NCBI GenBank assembly: GCA_001769005.1
Contig: MENE01000023.1
Span: 12,851 to 21,981, forward strand
Reading direction: 5' to 3'
Source: Bacteroidetes bacterium GWA2_31_9b
Lineage (GTDB): Bacteria; Bacteroidota; Bacteroidia; Bacteroidales; UBA12077
DNA: 9,131 bases
In this document: in pieces, positions 1 through 6,667 of the stretch
Layout: each line of letters opens with the position of its first letter
Position numbering within the stretch: position 1 is the stretch's first letter
Made by a program: the position numbers and the translations under genes
The notes under the pieces: generated by a model
Told to the model about the DNA's origin: nothing
What the model saw: only the letters and a program-made list of their open reading frames with translations
Database searches by the model: none

Positions 1-585
1 ACTGATTGCGATTTGGGCTGATTTCTGTAAATTGAGAATAGCTAATTCATATTCTAATAGTCCATTATAACACAATCCTAATAGATTAAATATTTCGAAT
101 CGTTCATTTATTGTATGGATTGCTTCAAAGTAGTTTTTTGCTTCGAGCGATATTTCTAAACAATCGCTATACTCTCCGGTTTCCCATAAAATATTTGATA
201 TTCCAATATAATATGATGTTAGCAGATTGCTCTTATCTTCAATTTTTGCTTTTTCAATTCCAATTTTATAATAATACAATGAACTATCATATTCATTTCT
301 TAATTGATAAAATCGGCCTAAATAGAAATGGCTGCTTTCAATTCCTCTTAAATAATCTGATTTGATAGATAAATAAAGTGTTTTTCTTATAATATCAAGT
401 AGGCTATCGTTATTCGTTTCAATATTATTCTTTATTATCTGTATATTTTTTTCAATTTGCTCAATTTTTTTATTTATTTCTGATGCATTTGTTATTTCAG
501 TTGAAAACAAACTCATCGAAAAACCAACAAATAGAAAAAGTGTAATAAAAAGTGATTTGAAAATATAATGCCGATTAGTACTCAT
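1..585 (-). CDS. Exported TPR-repeat protein, N-terminal part (cut by the left window edge)
   Basis: The minus strand is open from an ATG at 585 to base 1, giving 195 residues with no stop, so the C-terminus lies outside the window. Residues 1-34 look like a Sec signal peptide: a basic start (R5, K10), then a hydrophobic stretch SLFITLFLFVGFSMSLFS at 11-28, with cleavage plausible near TNA at 32-34. No lipobox Cys is visible. Residues 36-56 are a short charged, coil-like helix. From about residue 80 on there are helix pairs with TPR-like spacing (about 80-113, 120-153 and 162-195), with Y-x-x-G-x and G-x-Y-x-x-x-L patterns. In Bacteroidota, exported TPR regions of this kind often precede a membrane helix plus a histidine kinase or LuxR-type output, but that part is not visible, so function is unassigned. 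The gene is divergent from uup. Confidence 0.8.
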   Translation of the reverse strand, partial: MSTNRHYIFKSLFITLFLFVGFSMSLFSTEITNASEINKKIEQIEKNIQIIKNNIETNNDSLLDIIRKTLYLSIKSDYLRGIESSHFYLGRFYQLRNEYDSSLYYYKIGIEKAKIEDKSNLLTSYYIGISNILWETGEYSDCLEISLEAKNYFEAIHTINERFEIFNLLGLCYNGLLEYELAILNLQKSAQIAIS

Positions 586-603
586 AATTCAATTAATTGA
601 ATT
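586..603. promoter_or_regulatory. 18-base perfect palindrome next to the TPR gene start
   Basis: The sequence AATTCAATTAATTGAATT equals its own reverse complement and directly abuts the ATG of the minus-strand TPR gene at 585. It could be an operator, or form an RNA hairpin that limits ribosome access to that start. In such AT-rich DNA a palindrome of this length can also arise by chance. What is seen is the symmetry and its position; any function is inference. Confidence 0.35.
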
Positions 604-671
604 TGAAAATTAGTCTATTCATTTATAATTACAAAATATCATGTTTACTTTTTTAAATCTGAATATTTATG

Positions 672-700
672 TTGCTTTGTAGTCATTTTGTTTAGCTTTG
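672..700 (+). promoter_or_regulatory. Bacteroidota-type promoter of uup
   Basis: TTG at 672-674 (-33-like) is followed after 18 bases by TAGCTTTG at 693-700, a full match to the -7 consensus TAnnTTTG of Bacteroidota primary-sigma promoters. Transcription would begin about 5-8 bases later, around 705-708, right at the ATG at 709. This implies an absent or very short 5' leader, and it argues against the in-frame TTG at 688 as the start codon. Confidence 0.5.
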
Positions 701-708
701 CAAAAATT

Positions 709-2571
709 ATGATTAATTACTTACAGGTCGAAAATTTAAAGAAGTCATTTGGCGATCTTCTTCTGTTTGAAGATATTGGTTTCACTATTGAAAAAGATCA
801 AAAAGTGGCATTAATTGCAAAAAACGGAACAGGTAAAACCACTCTTTTCAATATTATTACCGGAAAAGATTCTCCCGATTCAGGTAAAATTATTTATAGA
901 AACGATATTCGGTTTGGATTTTTAGAACAGAATCCACCATTAAATCCTAAAAACACAATTTTAAACGAAGTATTACACTCATCGAATAATATAAAAGAAG
1001 CAATTATTCAATACGAGAAAGCAATAAATACACACGATAAAAACTTACTTTCAAAAGCTACAGAACAAATGGATTTGTTTGGTGCGTGGGATTACGAAGT
1101 AAAAGTGAAGCAAATACTTACCAAACTTAAAATTGATAAATACGAACAACTTATATCTACTTTATCAGGAGGAGAGAAAAAACGTGTTGCTTTAGCATCC
1201 GTTTTAATTGAAGAACCCGATTTGTTATTGCTCGATGAACCAACAAACCATCTTGATTTGGATATGATTGAATGGCTTGAAAATTACCTTAAAAATACGC
1301 ATTCAACCTTGCTAATGGTAACTCACGACCGTTATTTTCTTGATCGTGTGTGTAATGAGATTATCGAGATGGATAATTCCAAAATTTATAGCTATAATGG
1401 GAATTATTCCTATTTTCTTGAAAAACGCGAAGAGCGAATAAATAATGAAGAATCGCTGGTAGAACGTGCAAAAAACATTTTGCGTAAAGAAGAAGACTGG
1501 ATGCGACGAATGCCTAAAGCACGAACTCATAAAGCAAAATTCCGTATCGATAATTTTTATCAGCTCAAAGATGTTGCTTCACAAGGTCGTAACGAAGAAC
1601 AAATGCAAATTAATGTTCAAGCCTCACGATTAGGAAAAAAGATACTTGAAATTGAAAATCTGTCGAAGAAATTCGAGAACAAACCAATTTTAAATAACTT
1701 CAGTTATAAATTCAGTAGAGGAGAAAAAATTGGTATTGTAGGCGATAATGGAACCGGAAAATCGACATTTTTAAATCTTATTACTCAGAGTATTACTCCC
1801 GACACGGGCACAATTGATGTTGGTCAAACAATAGTTTATGGTTATTATAAACAAGAAGGAATTCAATTTACCGAAAATCAAAAAGTTATTGATGTTGTTC
1901 AGGAAATTGCTGAAGTAGTATCGTTGGGTGGCGGACGTGAAATGGGAGTGAAGGAGTTTTTAAATTATTTCCTTTTTCCATTCGACATGCACTATACACA
2001 GGTTTCGAAATTAAGTGGTGGTGAAAAACGAAGACTTTATCTGGTAACGGTATTAATGCGTAAACCCAATTTTTTGATTCTCGATGAGCCTACAAACGAC
2101 CTTGATATTATGACCCTGGGTGTGTTGGAAGATTATCTTACAACATTCGATGGTTGTGTGCTGGTTGTTTCGCACGATCGTTTTTTTATGGATCAGGTGG
2201 TCGATCATATATTTATTTTCCAGGGCGACGGAAATGTGAAAGATTTTCCAGGTAATTACTCTCAATACCGCGAGTGGACTTTAAAATTGGAGAAAGCTCA
2301 AATAAAAGAATCTGTTGCTACAACTAAGAAAGAAGTTATCAAATCTGAAAAAGCAAAAACTAAATTATCATTCAACGAAAAACGAGAATACGAACTACTA
2401 GAAAAAGAAATTGCTGATTTGGAAAACGAAAAATCAAATCTCGAAAGCGAAATCAATTCAGGAATTCTTAAAAACGAAGATTTAATAAAAAAATCGAAAC
2501 GTATTGCTGAAATAATTCATTTGCTCGACAAGAAAACAGATCGTTGGATTGAATTGAGCGAATTTGTATAA
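709..2571 (+). CDS. uup: ABC-F family ATPase, Uup type
   Basis: This is a soluble tandem ATPase of the ABC-F family, 620 residues, with no membrane segments. Family members bind ribosomes or branched DNA rather than transporting; Uup is linked to precise excision of transposons, DNA branch intermediates and ribosome-related roles. Domain 1 has a P-loop AKNGTGKT at 37-44, signature LSGGE at 152-156, Walker B LLLLDEPTNHLD with D176 and E177, and the His switch VTHDR. The linker carries the Uup-like WMRRMPKARTHKAKFRID stretch. Domain 2 has P-loop GDNGTGKS at 345-352, LSGGE at 435-439, DEPTNDLD from 459 and VSHDR. The tail, from about residue 552 (KLSFNEKREYELLEKEI), is the charged coiled coil typical of Uup and argues against EttA, YbiT or YheS. 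ATG 709 is chosen over in-frame TTG 688, because the promoter's -7 element covers the extra codons and the family starts at MINYLQVENL. Oddity: the first P-loop begins with Ala37 instead of Gly. Confidence 0.92.
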   Translation: MINYLQVENLKKSFGDLLLFEDIGFTIEKDQKVALIAKNGTGKTTLFNIITGKDSPDSGKIIYRNDIRFGFLEQNPPLNPKNTILNEVLHSSNNIKEAIIQYEKAINTHDKNLLSKATEQMDLFGAWDYEVKVKQILTKLKIDKYEQLISTLSGGEKKRVALASVLIEEPDLLLLDEPTNHLDLDMIEWLENYLKNTHSTLLMVTHDRYFLDRVCNEIIEMDNSKIYSYNGNYSYFLEKREERINNEESLVERAKNILRKEEDWMRRMPKARTHKAKFRIDNFYQLKDVASQGRNEEQMQINVQASRLGKKILEIENLSKKFENKPILNNFSYKFSRGEKIGIVGDNGTGKSTFLNLITQSITPDTGTIDVGQTIVYGYYKQEGIQFTENQKVIDVVQEIAEVVSLGGGREMGVKEFLNYFLFPFDMHYTQVSKLSGGEKRRLYLVTVLMRKPNFLILDEPTNDLDIMTLGVLEDYLTTFDGCVLVVSHDRFFMDQVVDHIFIFQGDGNVKDFPGNYSQYREWTLKLEKAQIKESVATTKKEVIKSEKAKTKLSFNEKREYELLEKEIADLENEKSNLESEINSGILKNEDLIKKSKRIAEIIHLLDKKTDRWIELSEFV

Positions 2572-2629
2572 AAATAATGCAGCATAAATTACTGAAACTC
2601 CGTAATTTCAATTATTGATTAGAGACGCT

Positions 2630-2662
2630 AAAACATGTGTTCTTTTCTACATGTTTTTTATT
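2630..2662 (+). terminator. Hairpin terminator after uup
   Basis: Arms AAAACATGT (2630-2638) and ACATGTTTT (2649-2657) pair perfectly over 9 bp around a 10-base loop, with T residues running from the 3' arm into TTATT. It sits 58 bases after the uup stop and about 100 bases before the dipeptidase start. The stem is AT-rich and therefore weak, but position and U-tract fit an intrinsic terminator separating uup from the next gene. Confidence 0.5.
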
Positions 2663-2759
2663 AAAGGATTTCTGAAACGAGATTTAATTTGATAATTAAA
2701 AAATTAAGGAAATATTTTTTAGTTTTATATCAACTTAATCTAATTACAAAATATATCAT

Positions 2760-4481
2760 ATGAAAAACCTATTACAATCTATCTTCTTGCTTGTTTTTGT
2801 ATTATTTAGTGTTGAATTTAGTTCGGCATGTACCAATTTTATTATAACCAAAGGTGCTTCAAATAATAATTCAGTTATGGTATCTTATGCTTGCGATTCA
2901 CATGATATTTACGGTGAACTTTATTTCTGGCCAGCTGCAGATCATCCAATAAATTCATCTGTCCTAATTGTTGATTGGATGTCAGGGAAATTTCTTGGTA
3001 CCATTCCACAAGTAAGCCATACCTATAGAGTTATCGGAAACATGAACGAACATCAGGTAGTTGTTACTGAATCTACCTGGGGTGGACGCGAAGAACTTGT
3101 TGATAGTACTGGTTTAATTGATATAGGAAGCTTAATTTATTTGACTTTACAGCGAGCTAAAGATGCAAGAGAAGCAATTAAAACATTTCATTTTTTGACT
3201 TCTGAATATGGGTATTATAGTACGGGTGAAACATTTACAATTGCTGATAAAAATGAAGCCTGGATTCTTGATTTAATTGGTAAGGATCATGGAAAGAAGG
3301 GTGCTGTGTGGGTTGCAAGAAAAGTTCCGGATGGTTATATTTCGGGTCATGCAAATCATGCGCGAATTACAAATTTTCCAAAGCAAGATAAAAAAATTTC
3401 AATCTCGTCTGATTTAATAAATAATAATGAATTATTGTATAAGCCTGAACTGGAATGTATTTACGCCTTTGATGTTATTGATTTTGCAATAGAGAAGGGA
3501 TATGTAGCACAAAATTTAAAACACAATGACTTTAATTTTGCAGAAACTTATGATCCAATAAACTTTGGTGCAGCACGATTTTGCGAAGCTAGGGTATTTG
3601 CAGGATTTAATCGTGTAAATTCCGAAATGGGTAAATACCTCGATTATGCTTTAGGTGAGAATCTTAAGAATAGATTCCCGCTATGGATTAAACCCGATAA
3701 GAACTTGGGCGTTCGCGATGTTATGGAGCTTATGAGAGATTATTACCAGGGAACACCTATGGATATGACTCAGGATATTGGTGCTGGTTCGTTTAATAGC
3801 ACAGTTCGCTGGCGACCTATTAGCTGGGAAGTAAATGGGGAACATTATTTCCACGAAAGAGCTATATCAACACAACAAACAGCTTTTTCAATAGTTTCCC
3901 AATGTCGATCGGATTTACCGAATGAAATTGGTGGAATTTTATGGTTTGGTGTTGATGATACTTACTTAACAGTTTATACTCCTTTGTATGCTGCATTACA
4001 AGAGTCACCAGAAATTTTTAGAGTTGGAAATGGTGATATTTTAACCTATAGCGAAACATCAGCATTTTGGTTGTTCAATAGAGTTTCAAATTGTGCATAC
4101 AATCAAATGAGTAGAGTTATACCTGTTATAAGAGAAACACAAAACGAACTAGAAAATGGATTTATAAGTTTAGTTGAAAAAATGGATATTGAAGCATTTG
4201 AGATGTATAAGTCAAATCCACAAGAAGCAATTAAAATGCTTACAACATTTTCGTTAAACTGTTCTGAAAAAACTTGGAAGACATGGAAAACTCTTGATAA
4301 TTATTTGCTTGTACATTATTCTGATGGAAATATTAAAAAGAAACAAGGCAATCACGATAATTTTGTGAGAGAACTATTTAAAAATGAATTCGATATTCCT
4401 GCAATACAACAACCCGGGTATTCCAAAAAGTATTATGAAAGTATTGTTAAAGATACCGGAGATAAACTGAAAATGAAATAA
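2760..4481 (+). CDS. Secreted C69-family dipeptidase (N-terminal nucleophile hydrolase)
   Basis: The protein has 573 residues and belongs to peptidase family C69 (PF03577), which cleaves dipeptides using a free N-terminal Cys as nucleophile. Residues 1-23 form a signal peptide (K2, hydrophobic 4-18, SSA at 21-23). Cleavage after A23 would expose Cys24 as the first residue of the mature enzyme, in the context CTNFIITKGAS. Other family blocks follow: MNEHQVVVTESTWGGR, the region around TFTIADKNEAWILDLIGK, GAVWVARKVPDGYISGHANHARI in two parts, and near the middle ERAISTQQTAFS followed by IGGILWFGVDDTYLTVYTPLY. The expected place is the periplasm. No lipobox is seen: position -3 to Cys is Ser, so the Cys is more likely catalytic than lipidated. 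There is no clear Shine-Dalgarno and no strong promoter; a TAGTTTTA at 2720-2727 is only a weak -7 match. A phosphoesterase gene follows after 60 bases. Substrate specificity cannot be read from the sequence. Confidence 0.9.
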   Translation: MKNLLQSIFLLVFVLFSVEFSSACTNFIITKGASNNNSVMVSYACDSHDIYGELYFWPAADHPINSSVLIVDWMSGKFLGTIPQVSHTYRVIGNMNEHQVVVTESTWGGREELVDSTGLIDIGSLIYLTLQRAKDAREAIKTFHFLTSEYGYYSTGETFTIADKNEAWILDLIGKDHGKKGAVWVARKVPDGYISGHANHARITNFPKQDKKISISSDLINNNELLYKPELECIYAFDVIDFAIEKGYVAQNLKHNDFNFAETYDPINFGAARFCEARVFAGFNRVNSEMGKYLDYALGENLKNRFPLWIKPDKNLGVRDVMELMRDYYQGTPMDMTQDIGAGSFNSTVRWRPISWEVNGEHYFHERAISTQQTAFSIVSQCRSDLPNEIGGILWFGVDDTYLTVYTPLYAALQESPEIFRVGNGDILTYSETSAFWLFNRVSNCAYNQMSRVIPVIRETQNELENGFISLVEKMDIEAFEMYKSNPQEAIKMLTTFSLNCSEKTWKTWKTLDNYLLVHYSDGNIKKKQGNHDNFVRELFKNEFDIPAIQQPGYSKKYYESIVKDTGDKLKMK

Positions 4482-4541
4482 GGAGATTTATTTTGCTAGT
4501 ATAATCAAGAATTTTAAAAGCAAATACTTAAATGTAATTCC

Positions 4542-5402
4542 ATGATTTGTATATTTATTAGTGATTTGCATGGGAAAACCGAGCGCTATCTAAAGCTTTT
4601 TAATCTTATAAGAGACCAAAAGCCAGCTGCAGTTTTTATAGGGGGCGATTTATTTCCACATATACATGCTTGCGACAGGAATTTAAATTTTAAAGTAATC
4701 GATGATTTTGTTGATGATTTCTTGATATCAGAATTCATTAAACTAAAATTGGAGATGAAAAGTCATTATCCCGAAGTATTTATTATTCTGGGTAATGATG
4801 ACCCAAAAATTGAAGAACAAAGAATAATTGATGCAGAATCAGGTGGTATATGGCATTATATGCACAACAAAAAGTTTAAATGGAATGATTATGATATTTT
4901 CGGTTATTCAAATATTCCACCTTCACCATTTTTATTAAAGGATTGGGAACGATACGATGTTTCTCGTTTTGCTGATCCCGGATGCGTACATCCAACCGAA
5001 GGAATTCGAACAATTGAAGAAAATACAGATATTGAATATGCTACAATTCAAAATGATATTGATGAATTAACCAGAGATTTTCATCCAGAAAAATCAATTT
5101 TATTATTTCATTCACCACCATATCAAACAAATCTAGATCGGGCTGCATTAGATGGCAAATTCTTTGATCATGTTCCTTTGGATGTAAATGTTGGAAGTAT
5201 TGCCTTACGACGATTTATCGAAGAAAAACAACCTCTTTTAACTCTTCATGGACATATTCATGAATCTTCAGAAATTACAGGTTTTTGGTCTGATAAAATT
5301 GGCAAAACTCAACTATTTTCTGCAGCATATCATAAACCTGAACTTGCAGTTATTAAGTTTGATCCGGAAAATTTAGACAAGGCAGAGAGAATAATTCTAT
5401 AA
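4542..5402 (+). CDS. Calcineurin-like metallophosphoesterase, substrate unknown
   Basis: This is a 286-residue, probably cytosolic enzyme; there is no signal peptide and the metal motif starts at residue 7. Dinuclear metal motifs are in order: SDLHG (D8, H10), GGDLF (D36), GNDD (G84, N85, D86), FHSPP (H190) and HGHIHES (H236, H238, H240). It resembles the predicted Icc-related phosphoesterases (COG2129-like), enlarged by a central insertion around residues 95-165. Where many family members have GNH, this protein has GND, so the usual general-acid His is absent, which may point to a phosphodiester or unusual substrate. The gene begins 60 bases after the dipeptidase stop without a terminator, so co-transcription is likely. 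A TTTG at 4492-4495 has no convincing -7 partner. No specific gene name is justified. Confidence 0.85.
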   Translation: MICIFISDLHGKTERYLKLFNLIRDQKPAAVFIGGDLFPHIHACDRNLNFKVIDDFVDDFLISEFIKLKLEMKSHYPEVFIILGNDDPKIEEQRIIDAESGGIWHYMHNKKFKWNDYDIFGYSNIPPSPFLLKDWERYDVSRFADPGCVHPTEGIRTIEENTDIEYATIQNDIDELTRDFHPEKSILLFHSPPYQTNLDRAALDGKFFDHVPLDVNVGSIALRRFIEEKQPLLTLHGHIHESSEITGFWSDKIGKTQLFSAAYHKPELAVIKFDPENLDKAERIIL

Positions 5403-5410
5403 AAATAATG

Positions 5411-5514
5411 TGCTTTGTGTTCCTTCGTGTGTACTTGGAGTTACTTTGTGGTTTATCATAATAAATTTTTTGCCACAACGGTTCCACAAAGGTTTTTCAC
5501 AAAGTATCACAAAG
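5411..5514. repeat. Dyad block of CTTTGTG / CACAAAG heptamers
   Basis: Left half: CTTTGTG at 5413-5419, CTTCGTG at 5423-5429, a degenerate CTTGGAG at 5434-5440 and CTTTGTG at 5444-5450. Right half, in reverse-complement orientation: CACAACG at 5474-5480, then CACAAAG at 5485-5491, 5498-5504 and 5508-5514. Units lie 10-13 bases apart, about one DNA turn. The inner pair CTTTGTGG/CCACAACG encloses a smaller TTTAT-CATA-ATAAA hairpin. The segment is less AT-rich than its surroundings. Similar CTTTGTG-rich intergenic pieces occur, as I recall, in many Bacteroidota genomes; their role is unknown. A 71-codon reading frame through this block shows no protein-like features. Confidence 0.65.
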
Positions 5515-5519
5515 TTTTA

Positions 5520-5566
5520 CCAGCAACCAGTAACCAGCAAACTGCCTTCGGCAGTCAAACCAGTAA
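5520..5566. repeat. Tandem CCAGYAA heptamers with a GC-rich hairpin
   Basis: Three head-to-tail heptamers (CCAGCAA 5520-5526, CCAGTAA 5527-5533, CCAGCAA 5534-5540) are followed by the perfect hairpin ACTGCC-TTC-GGCAGT at 5541-5555 and a further CCAGTAA at 5560-5566. The hairpin lacks a following T-tract, so it is not a standard terminator for the phosphoesterase transcript. It adjoins the CTTTGTG dyad block, and together they fill most of the gap before aroC. Confidence 0.6.
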
Positions 5567-5582
5567 CAAATTATTCTAAAAT

Positions 5583-5613
5583 TTTGATCGTTACAATAAA
5601 TTCAGTACTTTCA
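5583..5613 (+). promoter_or_regulatory. Possible aroC promoter
   Basis: TTTG at 5583-5586 is followed, after exactly 19 bases, by TACTTTCA at 5606-5613, an imperfect match to TAnnTTTG (TA and two of the four TTTG positions). A start about 6 bases later would give a leader of roughly 17 bases before the ATG at 5636. The match is partial. Confidence 0.3.
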
Positions 5614-5635
5614 TTTCGATTTTAAAAGAATAATT

Positions 5636-6625
5636 ATGAACACATTCGGTAGAATTTTCAGAATACATATTTATGGAGAATCGCATGGAAAAGAGATTGG
5701 TGTTATAATTGATGGTTGCCCCGCTGGTATACCAATATCCACAGATGATTTTACAGAAGATATTCAACGTCGAAAAGGAGGTTCAAAAGGAACAACTCCT
5801 CGCATTGAAGAAGATAAACCAATAATTAAATCCGGAGTGTTTAATGGAAAAACAACTGGTTTTCCAATTTTAATAGCATTTGAAAACACAAATAGCAGAT
5901 CAGAAGATTATAACGATTTTTTGGTTTCACCACGCCCTAGTCATGCTGATTTTACTGCAAAAATGAAATTTGCTGGTTATAACGATCATCGTGGTGGAGG
6001 ACATTTCTCGGGAAGATTAACTTTAGGATTAATTGCTGCAGGTGTTATTGCAAAAAAAATAATAAATCCCGTAAAAATAAATGCTACAGTTATTGAAGTA
6101 GGTGGCTCTAAAAATATCGATTCTGCGATTGATAATGCTCTAAAGAATAACGATTCTATTGGTGGAATTGTAGAATGCAGAGCCGAAAAAGTAATGGTTG
6201 GCTTTGGTGAACCATTCTTTGATACGTTTGAATCACTTATTAGCCATATTGTTTTTGCAATACCAGGAATAAAAGGAATTGAGTTTGGTTCAGGATTTTC
6301 TTCTGCACAAATGACAGGTAGTGAACATAATGATATAATATTGGAACAATCAGGTAAAACAAAAACTAATTTCTCGGGTGGAATAAATGGTGGAATTACA
6401 AACGGAAATAAAATTTATTTCAAGGTAGCAGTGAAACCAACATCGAGCATTTCCAAACCACAACAAACTTTAAATATGGAAACTGGCAAATTAGGAATTC
6501 TCGAAATAAAAGGCCGTCATGATACTTGTATTGCTCTAAGGGTACCTGTTATTCTCGAAGCTGTTACTGCAATTGTTCTTGCCGATTTAATGATGTTGGA
6601 ACAGAAAATCACTCGAATAATATAA
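5636..6625 (+). CDS. aroC: Chorismate synthase
   Basis: This enzyme converts 5-enolpyruvylshikimate 3-phosphate to chorismate, the last step of the shikimate pathway, in the cytosol with reduced FMN. Visible signatures are MNTFGRIFRIHIYGESHG with H17 at the N-terminus, RRKGGSKGTTPR (45-56), RPSHAD (100-105, H103), DHRGGG (117-122), SGRLT (125-129), and GRHD (293-296) followed by the conserved ALRVPVILEAVTAIVLADLM. The two His residues match the catalytic pair known from fungal and bacterial enzymes (His17 and His106 in Neurospora numbering). At 329 residues it is somewhat shorter than the about 350-365 usual for the family, though the ends look intact. RPSHAD replaces the common RPGHAD. The gene lies apart from other shikimate genes, 233 bases after the phosphoesterase and convergent with the DUF155 gene (42-base gap). 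Confidence 0.95.
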   Translation: MNTFGRIFRIHIYGESHGKEIGVIIDGCPAGIPISTDDFTEDIQRRKGGSKGTTPRIEEDKPIIKSGVFNGKTTGFPILIAFENTNSRSEDYNDFLVSPRPSHADFTAKMKFAGYNDHRGGGHFSGRLTLGLIAAGVIAKKIINPVKINATVIEVGGSKNIDSAIDNALKNNDSIGGIVECRAEKVMVGFGEPFFDTFESLISHIVFAIPGIKGIEFGSGFSSAQMTGSEHNDIILEQSGKTKTNFSGGINGGITNGNKIYFKVAVKPTSSISKPQQTLNMETGKLGILEIKGRHDTCIALRVPVILEAVTAIVLADLMMLEQKITRII

Positions 6626-6667
6626 AAATGAATAAATATTAGGGATATTAAGTTCTTGCAAACTCAA

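Noticed and set aside
111..365. 84-codon plus-strand reading frame
   Set aside because: It is the antisense shadow of the minus-strand TPR gene, whose frame encodes a signal peptide and repeats.
688..708. TTG 688 as the start of uup
   Set aside because: It would overlap the TAGCTTTG promoter element, and the extra seven residues do not belong to the family N-terminus; ATG 709 fits better.
1312..2265. Two minus-strand reading frames (1312-1530 and 2053-2265) inside uup
   Set aside because: Both lie antisense to conserved ABC-F coding sequence and have no recognisable features.
2683..2700. TTTAATT-TGAT-AATTAAA inverted repeat upstream of the dipeptidase gene
   Set aside because: It is short and made only of A and T in the arms, so it is expected by chance in such DNA.
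4481..4505. AGGAG at 4481-4485 as a ribosome binding site
   Set aside because: The only nearby start, TTG 4493, is followed by a stop after three codons, and the real ATG 4542 is far too distant.
5410..5625. 71-codon plus-strand reading frame between the phosphoesterase and aroC
   Set aside because: It runs through the heptamer repeats and hairpin, has low-complexity composition, and shows no domain or plausible start context.
6626..6667. Bidirectional terminator between aroC and the DUF155 gene
   Set aside because: Only weak stems of 4-5 AT-rich pairs (for example AATAT at 6635-6639 with ATATT at 6645-6649) and no clear T-tract were found.
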